DNA of 64,000 nucleotides. Origin: Muricomes intestini. Lineage in GTDB: Bacteria; Bacillota; Clostridia; Lachnospirales; Lachnospiraceae. Within the stretch, counting starts at the first letter, position 1. Every line of letters begins with the position of its first letter. The notes beneath the pieces were generated by a model. It saw nothing but the letters and a program-made list of their open reading frames with translations. It was not told the origin of the DNA and ran no database searches. Below are positions 7,929 through 16,375 of the stretch, piece after piece. The stretch lies in assembly GCF_004346165.1 (NCBI RefSeq), contig NZ_SLZZ01000015.1, forward strand, positions 17,451-81,450, in the 5' to 3' direction. A program made the position numbers and the translations under genes.

Positions 7929-7975
7929 TGTAGTATGTTTTACTACAGATTATCATAAAGTTTTTGTAACGTCAA
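7929..7975 (-). promoter_or_regulatory. promoter of the redox cluster with palindromic operator
   Basis: On the minus strand TTGACG (7970-7975) and TAATCT (7947-7952) are 17 bases apart. The exact palindrome TGTAGTA-5-TACTACA at 7929-7947 overlaps the -10 edge and the expected start point. The Rrf2 gene diverges from here, and Rrf2 proteins bind such palindromes, so it is the likely operator. Confidence 0.6.
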
Positions 7976-8044
7976 TGGCTACAGATTTACTTTTTCGGAT
8001 TCTTATGTTATCCTTATTGCAGAATACAGTTGAGGTAAACCATT

Positions 8045-8518
8045 ATGCGAATGAGTACAAAATTCCCGTTAGCCGTGCATATTCTTATGATTATTGCCGC
8101 TTTCGGGGAGAAAACAAAAATTAACAGTGAAATGCTGGCGAAAAGCACAGGTGCCAACGCCGTTACCATCAGAAATATTTTCAAGTCTCTGAAAGGTGCC
8201 GGTATGATCTCCATCTCTCCCGGACCGGGCGGTGCGAAGCTTGCACGCAGTGCGGACGACATCTCCTTATGGGATATCTTCCTGGCCGCCGAATTGTCAG
8301 ATCCTGACCAGTTCTTTCAGTTTCATGAGCAGTCTGATATGCGTTGCCCCATTGGCAGCAACATTTTCGGCGTACTGAAGGGGCACTTGGATGAAAGCGT
8401 CGATGCCATGAAGCAGAAGCTGTCAGCAGTGAGCGTCGCCTTATTGCTGGACGAAACAAAGGAGCGGTTATCCGATTTATCCCTGTGCTCAAGGCAGCAT
8501 GCTGCAGACGATTTTTAG
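8045..8518 (+). CDS. Rrf2 family transcriptional regulator
   Basis: A 157-residue Rrf2 protein: winged helix at about 1-65 (LAVHILMIIAAFGEKTKINS, then IRNIFKSLKGAGMISISPGP) and a dimer helix with MRCPIGSNI. Iron-sulfur Rrf2 proteins have three Cys in this region; here only Cys101 is seen before the C-terminus, as in YwnA-type members that sense thiol-reactive compounds. It diverges from the redox cluster at 3.5-7.9 kb and probably represses it. The extreme C-terminus (SLCSRQHAADDF) looks unusual and may be replaced sequence. Confidence 0.85.
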   Translation: MRMSTKFPLAVHILMIIAAFGEKTKINSEMLAKSTGANAVTIRNIFKSLKGAGMISISPGPGGAKLARSADDISLWDIFLAAELSDPDQFFQFHEQSDMRCPIGSNIFGVLKGHLDESVDAMKQKLSAVSVALLLDETKERLSDLSLCSRQHAADDF

Positions 8519-8763
8519 AAAACAGGAGAACATTATGAGCAACACACTGATTGTATAGTGTTCAGAATTATTTCACTGTGTCTATAAACTGCTTTCTGAG
8601 GATGGCATCTTTGCTTTCAAAATACCTTCATGATAGACACATTTTATAAAGAAAGCTATGGGGACAAAGAAAAACCGGATGTGATTATCGTCCGGGCAAG
8701 AAAAGTATAAGCCATAAAGTCTCCTCTGTTCCATCACCAACTGTCTTAACATTCCGAAAGTCA
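8519..8763 (+). other. gene scraps downstream of the Rrf2 gene
   Basis: A good ribosome site (CAGGAGAA) precedes ATG at 8535, but the frame ends after seven codons (MSNTLIV, stop at 8558), as if the start of a flavodoxin or reductase gene were cut. At 8630-8710 a frame MIDTFYKESYGDKEKPDVII ending VRARKV looks like the last residues of another protein. Neither is a complete gene. Confidence 0.35.
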
Positions 8764-8984
8764 ATGACCCGACTCCCTTTTGTCCTCTTACGAGGTCTAA
8801 GGTAACGATGCTGCAGAGTTCACTTAATGTTACGGACTGTTAATTTGCACCTATTTCACATAGGTCTACCTCGTTTCAGCACAATTAGTCACCCAAGAGC
8901 ACTGGAGGCTTGCTACAAGGCTCACTGGCAATTACCTTGACCGGACTTTCACTGGTTAGAAACGTGCGTCGCCGGATCCACCAC
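8764..8984 (-). other. structured non-coding remnant, possibly group II intron domain I
   Basis: No reading frame is convincing. On the minus strand the sequence has runs such as AGTGAAAGTCCGG and GTGCTGAAACGAGG, which remind me of domain I of bacterial group II introns, and several short inverted repeats. No reverse transcriptase gene accompanies it. This is a resemblance from memory, not a demonstrated match. Confidence 0.25.
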
Positions 8985-9032
8985 AAAAATAAGACAAGAG
9001 ATCCTTAAGTAGATGTCTCATGTCTTATTTTT
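8985..9032 (-). terminator. terminator of rlmD
   Basis: On the minus strand AAAAATAAGACATGAGACAT pairs with the complementary ATCTCTTGTCTTATTTTT (one mismatch) around a short loop. The stem includes the rlmD stop codon and ends in a T run. Confidence 0.75.
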
Positions 9033-10416
9033 TTCGACACATTTCGACACAAATCTCGCAGTGCACCGTCATCGGAAATAAATCTACCGCTCTCCCCTTC
9101 TCTACTTCATACCCTTTCCCCCGCAGATACTTCAAATCCCGTGCCAATGTCGCCGAATCGCAGCTTACATACACGATCTTCTCCGGCTTCATTTCTGCCA
9201 TGGTCTTCAGCACTGACTCCTCGCACCCTTTCCTGGGCGGATCTACTACTATTACATCTGCATGAGCCTCTTCTCCCGGATGTTCCTCTCCATATTTCCT
9301 ATAATACTCCGGCAGTACTTCTTCTGCCTTCCCCACATAGAATTCCGCATTCGTGATCCTATTAATCTTAGCATTATTCCTGGCATCTTCTATTGCCTGG
9401 GGTACAATCTCCACGCCATATACTTTCTTTGCCTTCTGTGCCAGAAACAAGGAAATTGTCCCAATACCACAATACAAATCCCATACTGTTTCATCACCCT
9501 GCAGCCCCGCATATTCCAGTGCCAGTCCATATAGTTTTTCCGTCTGCACCGGATTGACCTGATAGAACGAGAGGGGTGAAATCTGATACTTAGTCTTCCC
9601 AATATAATCCGTTATAAAGCCCTGTCCCCACAACACTTTATAACTGTCCCCCATAATCACATTGGTCCTCTTAATATTCCTGCTGATTGAAATACTTGTC
9701 ATTCCCTCAACTTGCCGAAGCTCCTCTATCAGTTCTTCACTGTGAGGAATCAATGTCCCATTTATAACAAGACAGACCATGATTTCCTTCGTCGTAAAAC
9801 CATATCGTATCAAGGCATGACGAATGAGTCCTTTTCCTGTTTTTTCATCATAGGCAGACACCTTATATTTCTTCATAAATGCCAGTATCAGCCCTAATAT
9901 TTCCTTATTGACAGGCACTCCTATCGCGCAGTCTGTATTTGCAATGATATTGTGGGTCCGTCCTGCATAAAACCCCGTGATCGGGTTTCCCTCTTTGTCT
10001 GCTCCGAAAGGAAACTGCGCCTTATTCCTGTAATAAAAGGGTTCATCCATTCCCACAATAGGCTCCATGACCTGTTCCAGAAATTTCGGGGCAAAACTGC
10101 CGATTCTCTCCAAATTTCCCCTTACTTTATTATTCTTAAACTCGAGCTGCTTTTCATAGGACATTTCCTGAAGCTGACAGCCGCCGCACCTGCGCGCAAT
10201 GGGACATCTCGGCTCTACACGGTAGGAAGAGGGCTCAATAATGTTCATCAATCGGGCATATCCATAATTTTTCTTGGCCTTCATTATCTTAGCTTCCACC
10301 GTATCCCCGATAATTCCGTCCTTAATAAATAGGGTATAGCCGTCTACCTTGCCTATACCCTCTCCATTTACTCCTATATCTTCTATTGTCACTGTAACAA
10401 CGTCATTTTTTTGCAT
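9025..10416 (-). CDS. rlmD: 23S rRNA (uracil-5-)-methyltransferase RlmD/RumA type
   Basis: A 463-residue RNA methyltransferase that makes 5-methyluridine in 23S rRNA with SAM. In order: N-terminal TRAM domain (about 3-60), a Cys cluster (CPIARRCGGCQLQ) for a 4Fe-4S centre, the SAM-binding core (VWDLYCGIGTISLFLA), the motif DPPRKGC, and the catalytic region YVSCDSATLARDL. The ATG at 10416 has AAAGGAG ahead and removes a spurious upstream extension. It sits just downstream of yhaM. Which of RlmD or RlmCD specificity applies cannot be told. Confidence 0.9.
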   Translation of the reverse strand: MQKNDVVTVTIEDIGVNGEGIGKVDGYTLFIKDGIIGDTVEAKIMKAKKNYGYARLMNIIEPSSYRVEPRCPIARRCGGCQLQEMSYEKQLEFKNNKVRGNLERIGSFAPKFLEQVMEPIVGMDEPFYYRNKAQFPFGADKEGNPITGFYAGRTHNIIANTDCAIGVPVNKEILGLILAFMKKYKVSAYDEKTGKGLIRHALIRYGFTTKEIMVCLVINGTLIPHSEELIEELRQVEGMTSISISRNIKRTNVIMGDSYKVLWGQGFITDYIGKTKYQISPLSFYQVNPVQTEKLYGLALEYAGLQGDETVWDLYCGIGTISLFLAQKAKKVYGVEIVPQAIEDARNNAKINRITNAEFYVGKAEEVLPEYYRKYGEEHPGEEAHADVIVVDPPRKGCEESVLKTMAEMKPEKIVYVSCDSATLARDLKYLRGKGYEVEKGRAVDLFPMTVHCEICVEMCRKK

Positions 10417-10462
10417 AAACGTACTCCTTTGCACAGACTTTACACAGACCAAAACAGGACTT

Positions 10463-11404
10463 TTAAATAGAAGTCTTTCTTAAATTCGATTCAAACATCC
10501 TGTTATAACCCAGCCACTCTGCACTGCTCTTATTCTTAAATATCTCCGTCAATGTCTGCATTTTTGCGTCGGCATTGTCTGCCAGGTTGAGTGCAAATGC
10601 TTCCGGCAGTGCCGGTTTTTTTGGGGACCCATATTCCAACTCTCCGTGATGTGCTATGATGCAGTGCTTCAGTTCACTTGCAAGGGTCTCCGGGAATCCG
10701 GGAATCGCACGGACCGCATCACTGATCATTTCCACACCGATGATAATGTGTCCGAGCAGCTGACCATCATCTGTATAGTCATTGTCGGGAAAATCAGACA
10801 ACTCCCTTGTTTTCCCGATATCATGGCAGATGGCTGCGGCATAGAGTAAATCCTTGTTGAGAATCGAATAGGTTCCTGCAAAATACTCGCACATTTTTAC
10901 TACACTCAGTGTGTGCTCCAGGAGCCCGCCGGCAAATCCGTGATGGACTGTTTTGGCCGCAGAATGTCCCTTGAATGTTTCTATAAATTCTTTGTCTTTC
11001 ACAAAATAATATTCGACTGCCTGGCGCAGATAAGCATTCGATATCTGACGGATATAGGACAATAACTCTGCATACATGCCGTCCACACTTTTTTCAGTTG
11101 TAGGCATGTAATCTGCGGGATTGTACTCGCCTTTATCCGCTTTCCTTATCTGTTTAATGTTAAACTGCAGATTATTATTATAATTGATTATGTCACCAAA
11201 TACCTCTATAAAATCCTTTTCATCATAGTCCGAAATTCCCTGGGAATTTGGGTCCCACACTTTCCCGTCCAAAGTTCCTGTTTTATCCTGAAGCAGCAAA
11301 TTGTCGTAGGGTTTCCCATTTCTTGTCTCTGCGGAACGCTTTACTCTGCAGAGATAGATTCCGCGTACTGTCTCCCCTTCGTGCAATTCATTGATAAATT
11401 TCAT
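10463..11404 (-). CDS. yhaM: 3'-5' exoribonuclease YhaM
   Basis: A 313-residue YhaM-type nuclease, the same length as B. subtilis YhaM (about 314). An N-terminal OB fold (DNLLLQDKTGTLDGKVWDPN) is followed by an HD phosphohydrolase domain with HHGFAGGLLEHTLSVVKM, CHDIGKTREL and IIAHHGELEYG, the metal-binding His/Asp set. It degrades RNA and single-stranded DNA from the 3' end with Mn. The ATG at 11404 is preferred to a TTG 15 bases upstream. It is followed closely by rlmD. Confidence 0.9.
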   Translation of the reverse strand: MKFINELHEGETVRGIYLCRVKRSAETRNGKPYDNLLLQDKTGTLDGKVWDPNSQGISDYDEKDFIEVFGDIINYNNNLQFNIKQIRKADKGEYNPADYMPTTEKSVDGMYAELLSYIRQISNAYLRQAVEYYFVKDKEFIETFKGHSAAKTVHHGFAGGLLEHTLSVVKMCEYFAGTYSILNKDLLYAAAICHDIGKTRELSDFPDNDYTDDGQLLGHIIIGVEMISDAVRAIPGFPETLASELKHCIIAHHGELEYGSPKKPALPEAFALNLADNADAKMQTLTEIFKNKSSAEWLGYNRMFESNLRKTSI

Positions 11405-11486
11405 GATTTTCTTCTCCAATCTCTATATGTAATTCAGGCTACCCTGTGACCTGGCAGCCTGTTTCTTCTTTTGCTCAAAGATATGT

Positions 11487-12776
11487 TTATTCCAGACTGC
11501 CTATTGTTACATTAAAATCTATATCTACATATCCGTTCGCCCCCCGGCGTTTGCCTTTCATTTTTATAGTTCCGCCTACCTTGCTGCTCATAACTGCTTT
11601 TTCATAGGATAATGTACTAGAAACCTTTGCCTCTGAAACCTCCTGTAGAATATCTCCGCTCTGGATTCCTGCTGCCATGGCCGGGGAATCAGGGTTTACC
11701 TCAATGACATAAATTCCCACAGGCATGTTCTCTTTCTCTGCCATGGTATCATTAATTGTAGTGCCATAGATTCCTACATAAGGTACACTTTCACCGTTTA
11801 CTAAAAGTTCTATTGTAGATTTCAAATCCGAAATTGCAAGTGCCTTTGTAGTGTTTGCCTCAGTATTTTCCCAAATGCCAGGGGAAATCATACCGATGAC
11901 TTCACCTTTCAGGTTAAACAGAATTCCGGTTCCGCCATTTTCTGCGGGAATGTCCGTTGTAAGTACATTGTACTGACCATCTGCCTTTGACTCTTCATAA
12001 ATGTTGGAGCTTACAATTCCAAAACCTGTTCCCTTTGCATAGCCAAACATATTTCCAAGAGCAATCACTACATCTCCCTCTGTGGTAACACTGGAATTGC
12101 CCAAAGTTGCCACCAGCACCGAATTCCACGTACTGGTTGTAAGATTTATACGCTGAACACTAAGTGCTGCAAATCCACTGTTCTTATCCTGCTTTTTCAG
12201 CGTTGCACCATATTGGCTGCCATCTGAAAATGTAACCGTCCAATTCTCTGCATCTGCACACACAGAATTGTCACACAATATAAGAAGTTCTTTTCCATTA
12301 TCGGCAGCAACTAAACCGGCAACACTATTTTCCGTGCCGCTGCCTTCTGAAGAAAAACTCTTCTCCTTATCTGCAGGCTGTACAGTAACAACGCATTTGC
12401 CGGCATCTTTTGCAATATCATACATACTTCTCATGATTTCTTTATAGCTGTCTGCATTTAACACAGGTGATACCGCCTCTGCTGTATCGGGAGGAGCTGT
12501 CTGCACCGTGCCCTCGTCCTCATCCTCCTGGATGGTAACTGTCTTTGGAATGTTCTGGAACCTGTTCTGTACCCACGGTTTGAGCGCAAAAAAACCAAGG
12601 CAGGCAAACGCTCCAAAAATCAGCCCGTATATCACTATCCTGGCAAGCTGTGTCAGAATTTTCCTTCTGGTGACTGGCTTCGGCTTTATCGTTTCCTGTA
12701 TGAATGAGAACTTTTCTTCTTTCTCTTCCTGGGGGCCTGTATCCGGTCCCTGCTTGGGCTTCTCATCGTACGGCAT
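11487..12776 (-). CDS. membrane-anchored HtrA-like PDZ protein, catalytic triad lost
   Basis: 429 residues: cytosolic charged N-terminus (1-40), one membrane segment (about 46-66), an acidic linker, a trypsin-like domain (about 110-320) and a PDZ domain (about 330-425). HtrA proteases degrade misfolded envelope proteins. Here the fold is kept but the triad is not. The NHVV-type His site reads ILCDNSVCADA, the Asp site reads NSGFAALSV where TDLAVLKV is usual (Gly201), and the GNSGGPLF site reads AENGGTGILFN (280-288). It is therefore expected to be a binding or scaffolding protein. The gene has its own ribosome site (GGAG) and diverges from mutS2. Confidence 0.85.
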   Translation of the reverse strand: MPYDEKPKQGPDTGPQEEKEEKFSFIQETIKPKPVTRRKILTQLARIVIYGLIFGAFACLGFFALKPWVQNRFQNIPKTVTIQEDEDEGTVQTAPPDTAEAVSPVLNADSYKEIMRSMYDIAKDAGKCVVTVQPADKEKSFSSEGSGTENSVAGLVAADNGKELLILCDNSVCADAENWTVTFSDGSQYGATLKKQDKNSGFAALSVQRINLTTSTWNSVLVATLGNSSVTTEGDVVIALGNMFGYAKGTGFGIVSSNIYEESKADGQYNVLTTDIPAENGGTGILFNLKGEVIGMISPGIWENTEANTTKALAISDLKSTIELLVNGESVPYVGIYGTTINDTMAEKENMPVGIYVIEVNPDSPAMAAGIQSGDILQEVSEAKVSSTLSYEKAVMSSKVGGTIKMKGKRRGANGYVDIDFNVTIGSLE

Positions 12777-12886
12777 AGGCTCGGCTCTCCTTTAGGGTAT
12801 AGTATAACTTATTCATTAAAAATGTTCAACAAGATTTAAGCTACTAATGTTAAACGAGATATGGTAGAATATATTCATGAGTTTAA

Positions 12887-12992
12887 GTCAAAGACCCCGA
12901 AGCAAGCTGACGGGGTATCAAACTTGCAGCGCAGCAAGCTGCGGGGTATTTGACCCTCGCGGCAGTCGCCAAATGGAAATGCAAGCATTTCC
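12887..12992. repeat. hairpin-rich repeat in the mutS2 leader
   Basis: GTCAAAGACCCC at 12887-12898 is inverted as GGGGTATTTGAC at 12943-12954 (one mismatch). Between and across them two direct copies occur: AGCAAGCTGACGGGGTATCA at 12901-12920 and AGCAAGCTGCGGGGTATTTG at 12933-12952. A perfect 8-base hairpin GGAAATGC-AA-GCATTTCC follows at 12975-12992. It looks like a dispersed intergenic element; it could fold in the mutS2 leader. Confidence 0.5.
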
Positions 12993-13030
12993 GCTTGGCT
13001 CGTTGCTCGCGGGAATAAAAGGTGAACATT

Positions 13031-15406
13031 ATGAATCAGAAAACTTTAAATAAATTGGAATTTTATAAAATCACGGCTCTTTTAGAGGAACAAGCCTCCT
13101 CCATGAGGGGAAAGCAGCTTTGCCGAAAGCTAAAACCAATGACTGACCGGTCACGCATCGATGCTTGTCAAGAGCAGACTGCAGCAGCATTTACCCGAAT
13201 TGTCCAGAAAGGAAAAATTTCCCTCAGTGATGCTTTTCCTGTGGGAGAGTCTTTGAAACGACTGGAAATCGGCGGTGTTCTTGGGAGCGGCGAATTGTTG
13301 CGCATCTGTAAGCTTTTAAAGACGGCAGACCGCACCAAATCTTACGGGCGTCACGATACTCAGGAAAATTTGTCTGACTGTCTGGACACCTATTTTGAGC
13401 AATTAGAGCCATTGACACTGCTGACAAATGAGATTGAACGCTGTATCCCGGGAGAAGATGAAATCAGCGACGACGCAAGCAGCACTTTGAAGAATATCCG
13501 CAGAAACATCGGCTCTATCAATGATAAAGTACATGCTACATTGACCAATCTGGTGAATGGGTCACTGCGCACTTATCTGCAGGATCCCATTATCACCATG
13601 CGCGGAGATCGGTACTGTATCCCAGTGAAGGCAGAATACCGCAATCAGGTGAACGGCATGATACACGACCAGTCTTCTTCCGGTTCCACCTTATTTATTG
13701 AGCCTATGGCTGTGGTGAAGCTGAACAACGATCTAAAAGAGCTCTATGCCAAAGAGCAGGAAGAAATCCAGGTTATCCTGGCACGTTTGAGCGCAGATGC
13801 TGCAGAGTATATCGAAGAAATCCGTACCGATTATAGAATATTAACAGACTTGGACTTTATCTTTGCCCGGGGCTCTCTTGCACTTTCCATGAATGGCAGC
13901 CGCCCGGTTCTGAATACTGAAGGGCGCATTCATATCCGGGAGGGACGTCATCCCCTGCTGGATCAAAAAAAGGTTGTTCCGATTACTGTCAGTCTGGGGG
14001 AAGATTTCACCATGTTAATCGTAACAGGACCCAATACCGGCGGCAAGACAGTTTCCCTGAAAACGGTGGGGCTGCTCACTTTAATGGGGCAATCCGGCCT
14101 TCATATACCGGCCCTGGACCGCTCGGAGCTTGCCATTTTCCATCAGGTCTACGCGGATATAGGTGATGAACAGAGTATAGAACAGAGCTTAAGTACTTTT
14201 TCGTCCCACATGACTAACATTATTTCTTTTCTTCAGGATGTAGATGAGAAATCCTTGGTTCTCTTCGACGAACTGGGTGCGGGTACAGACCCGACAGAGG
14301 GTGCGGCACTGGCAATTGCTATTTTATCTCATCTGCACAATCGGAATATCCGCACAATGGCGACTACACATTATAGTGAACTCAAGATTTATGCACTGAC
14401 CACACCGGGTGTGGAAAACGCAAGCTGCGAATTTGATGTAGAAAGCCTGAAGCCCACCTACCGTCTGCTGGTTGGAATCCCCGGAAAGAGCAATGCCTTC
14501 GCCATATCCGGTAAGCTTGGACTGCCGGATTACATTATTGAAGATGCAAAACAACATCTGACTGAGCAGGATGTCTCCTTCGAAGATATGCTGGCTGATT
14601 TGGAGACAAGCAAACGCACCATTGAAAAAGAACAAGCCTCAATCAATGCCTATAAACGTGAAATAGAAGCCTTAAAAATTCAAGCAAAGCAAAAGCAGGA
14701 AAAGACAGAGGAACAACGGGAACGTATTCTCAGGGAAGCAAATGAGAAAGCCAACTCCATTTTGCGCGAGGCCAAAGAGATGGCTGATGAAACCATGAAA
14801 AACTTCCGTAAGTTTGGAAAGGAAAATGTTTCGGCCGCGGACATGGAAAAGGAGCGTGAGCGCCTGCGCCAAAAGATAAAGGAGACCTCCGCAGCCAATG
14901 TCCTGCCTGCAAGAAAGCAGAAAAAATCATATAAGCCGGAAGATTTTAAGCTTGGGGAATCTGTCCGCGTACTGAGCCTGAATTTAACCGGCACTGTCAG
15001 TTCACTACCGGATTCCCGCGGAAACCTGACAGTGCAAATGGGGATTCTGCGCTCCCAGGTAAATATTTCTGATCTGGAAATAGTAGACGAAGCGGCTTCC
15101 TACACGTCCGGGAATATGAAACAGACCTCAAAAGGAAGGATGAAAATGAGTAAGTCTCTGTCTGTCAGCCCCGAAATCAATCTTCTCGGAAAGACCGTCG
15201 ACGAGGCCGTTTCAGAGCTGGATAAATACCTAGATGATGCCCTCCTCTCTCACCTGGGCACCGTACGCGTGGTACATGGAAAAGGCACTGGGGCTCTTCG
15301 AAAAGGAATTCACGAATACCTTCGCCGCCAAAAGCATGTAAAATCATACCGGCTGGGAGAATTTGGAGAAGGTGACGCCGGTGTCACAATCGTAGAATTA
15401 AAATGA
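13031..15406 (+). CDS. mutS2: MutS2, ribosome-collision/anti-recombination ATPase
   Basis: A 791-residue MutS2. MutS-type core with Walker A GPNTGGKT (about 333-340) and the Walker B region SLVLFDELGAGTDPTEGAAL. A long coiled coil follows (about 510-620, rich in K/E/Q), then a KOW-like segment and a C-terminal Smr nuclease domain with VVHGKGTGALRKGI. MutS2 suppresses recombination and, in Bacillus, splits collided ribosomes. The ATG at 13031 has AAGGTG six bases ahead. A GTG nine bases upstream in frame is less likely. The leader carries hairpin repeats. Confidence 0.95.
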   Translation: MNQKTLNKLEFYKITALLEEQASSMRGKQLCRKLKPMTDRSRIDACQEQTAAAFTRIVQKGKISLSDAFPVGESLKRLEIGGVLGSGELLRICKLLKTADRTKSYGRHDTQENLSDCLDTYFEQLEPLTLLTNEIERCIPGEDEISDDASSTLKNIRRNIGSINDKVHATLTNLVNGSLRTYLQDPIITMRGDRYCIPVKAEYRNQVNGMIHDQSSSGSTLFIEPMAVVKLNNDLKELYAKEQEEIQVILARLSADAAEYIEEIRTDYRILTDLDFIFARGSLALSMNGSRPVLNTEGRIHIREGRHPLLDQKKVVPITVSLGEDFTMLIVTGPNTGGKTVSLKTVGLLTLMGQSGLHIPALDRSELAIFHQVYADIGDEQSIEQSLSTFSSHMTNIISFLQDVDEKSLVLFDELGAGTDPTEGAALAIAILSHLHNRNIRTMATTHYSELKIYALTTPGVENASCEFDVESLKPTYRLLVGIPGKSNAFAISGKLGLPDYIIEDAKQHLTEQDVSFEDMLADLETSKRTIEKEQASINAYKREIEALKIQAKQKQEKTEEQRERILREANEKANSILREAKEMADETMKNFRKFGKENVSAADMEKERERLRQKIKETSAANVLPARKQKKSYKPEDFKLGESVRVLSLNLTGTVSSLPDSRGNLTVQMGILRSQVNISDLEIVDEAASYTSGNMKQTSKGRMKMSKSLSVSPEINLLGKTVDEAVSELDKYLDDALLSHLGTVRVVHGKGTGALRKGIHEYLRRQKHVKSYRLGEFGEGDAGVTIVELK

Positions 15407-15557
15407 TACCAGGGTCAAAAGGTCATGCGTTTCATGCTTGCATGAAAAAGCATGACTTTGGGACCCGCAAAACATGAGAGAGTAGCCCGAGCAGGGCGGA
15501 TTTCGAATGTTTTTAGGATTGCGGGAGCACAAAGTGCGTAGCAATCCGCAGGTATCA
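15404..15557 (+). repeat. 154-bp palindromic-end repeat element, long form
   Basis: It begins TGATACCAGGGTCAAAAGG at the mutS2 stop codon and ends AATCCGCAGGTATCA, so the ends are inverted (TGATACC / GGTATCA). A short form with the same two ends occurs at 46703-46743. The interior has further hairpins around CATGC. From 15558 to 15643 more palindromes follow (for example TTTTCTGAATATTCAGAAAA) before the response-regulator gene. Confidence 0.6.
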
Positions 15558-15643
15558 TTTAAAATGATATCAGCTATTTTCTGAATATTCAGAAAACGGC
15601 CCGCAAAAGGGTCAGACCCCAAATGAAAACAGGAGGTAACATC

Positions 15644-16345
15644 ATGGTTACAAAACAGAAAATTTTGATTGTGGATGATGATGAAAATATTGCAGAGCTA
15701 ATTTCGCTCTATCTGGTGAAGGAATGTTTTGATACGAAGATTGTTTATAACGGAGAGGATGCACTGTCTGCTTTTGAGAGTTATCAGCCGAACTTAATTC
15801 TCCTGGATTTAATGCTTCCCGGCATTGACGGTTATCAAGTCTGTCGGGAGGTCCGGGCCAAATCGTCCGTTCCGATTATTATGCTCTCCGCCAAGGGAGA
15901 GGTCTTTGACAAAGTACTGGGGCTGGAGCTGGGCGCAGATGATTATATCATGAAGCCTTTTGATTCAAAAGAAATGGTAGCCCGGGTCCGCGCTGTTCTC
16001 CGCAGATACCATCCGGTTAAGGCAGAAGCTTCTTCCGAAGATAAAACAAAATGTGTGGAGTATGACGGACTGACCATTAACCTGACCAATTATTCTGTTG
16101 TCTGTGACGGCCATCCGGTGGAAATGCCGCCCAAGGAACTGGAGCTTCTTTATTTTTTAGCTTCTTCCCCAAATCAGGTATTTACTCGGGAGCAGCTTCT
16201 GGATCAGATCTGGGGCTATGAGTATATTGGAGATACCAGAACCGTCGATGTCCACATTAAGCGCCTGCGCGAAAAAATTAAAGACCATTCCTCCTGGGGA
16301 CTTAGTACCGTCTGGGGAATCGGTTATAAATTTGAATTAAAGTAA
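15644..16345 (+). CDS. response regulator, OmpR/PhoB family
   Basis: 233 residues: a receiver domain (1-120) with the acidic pocket VDDDEN, phospho-acceptor Asp55 in LILLDLMLPG, Ser/Thr switch IIMLSAKG and Lys in DDYIMKPF. A winged-helix DNA-binding domain follows (about 135-230), including RTVDVHIKRLREKIKD. The start at 15644 has AGGAGG ahead; an upstream in-frame Met lacks one. It is followed 30 bases later by its sensor kinase. The target genes are unknown; the leader is embedded in the repeat element. Confidence 0.9.
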   Translation: MVTKQKILIVDDDENIAELISLYLVKECFDTKIVYNGEDALSAFESYQPNLILLDLMLPGIDGYQVCREVRAKSSVPIIMLSAKGEVFDKVLGLELGADDYIMKPFDSKEMVARVRAVLRRYHPVKAEASSEDKTKCVEYDGLTINLTNYSVVCDGHPVEMPPKELELLYFLASSPNQVFTREQLLDQIWGYEYIGDTRTVDVHIKRLREKIKDHSSWGLSTVWGIGYKFELK

Positions 16346-16375
16346 CAATACTTTATCAGTAAGAGGAAGTGCCAC

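Noticed and set aside
13224..14994. Several minus-strand frames inside mutS2
   Set aside because: They are shadows of the mutS2 frame: no ribosome sites, no family resemblance, and full overlap with a well-conserved gene.
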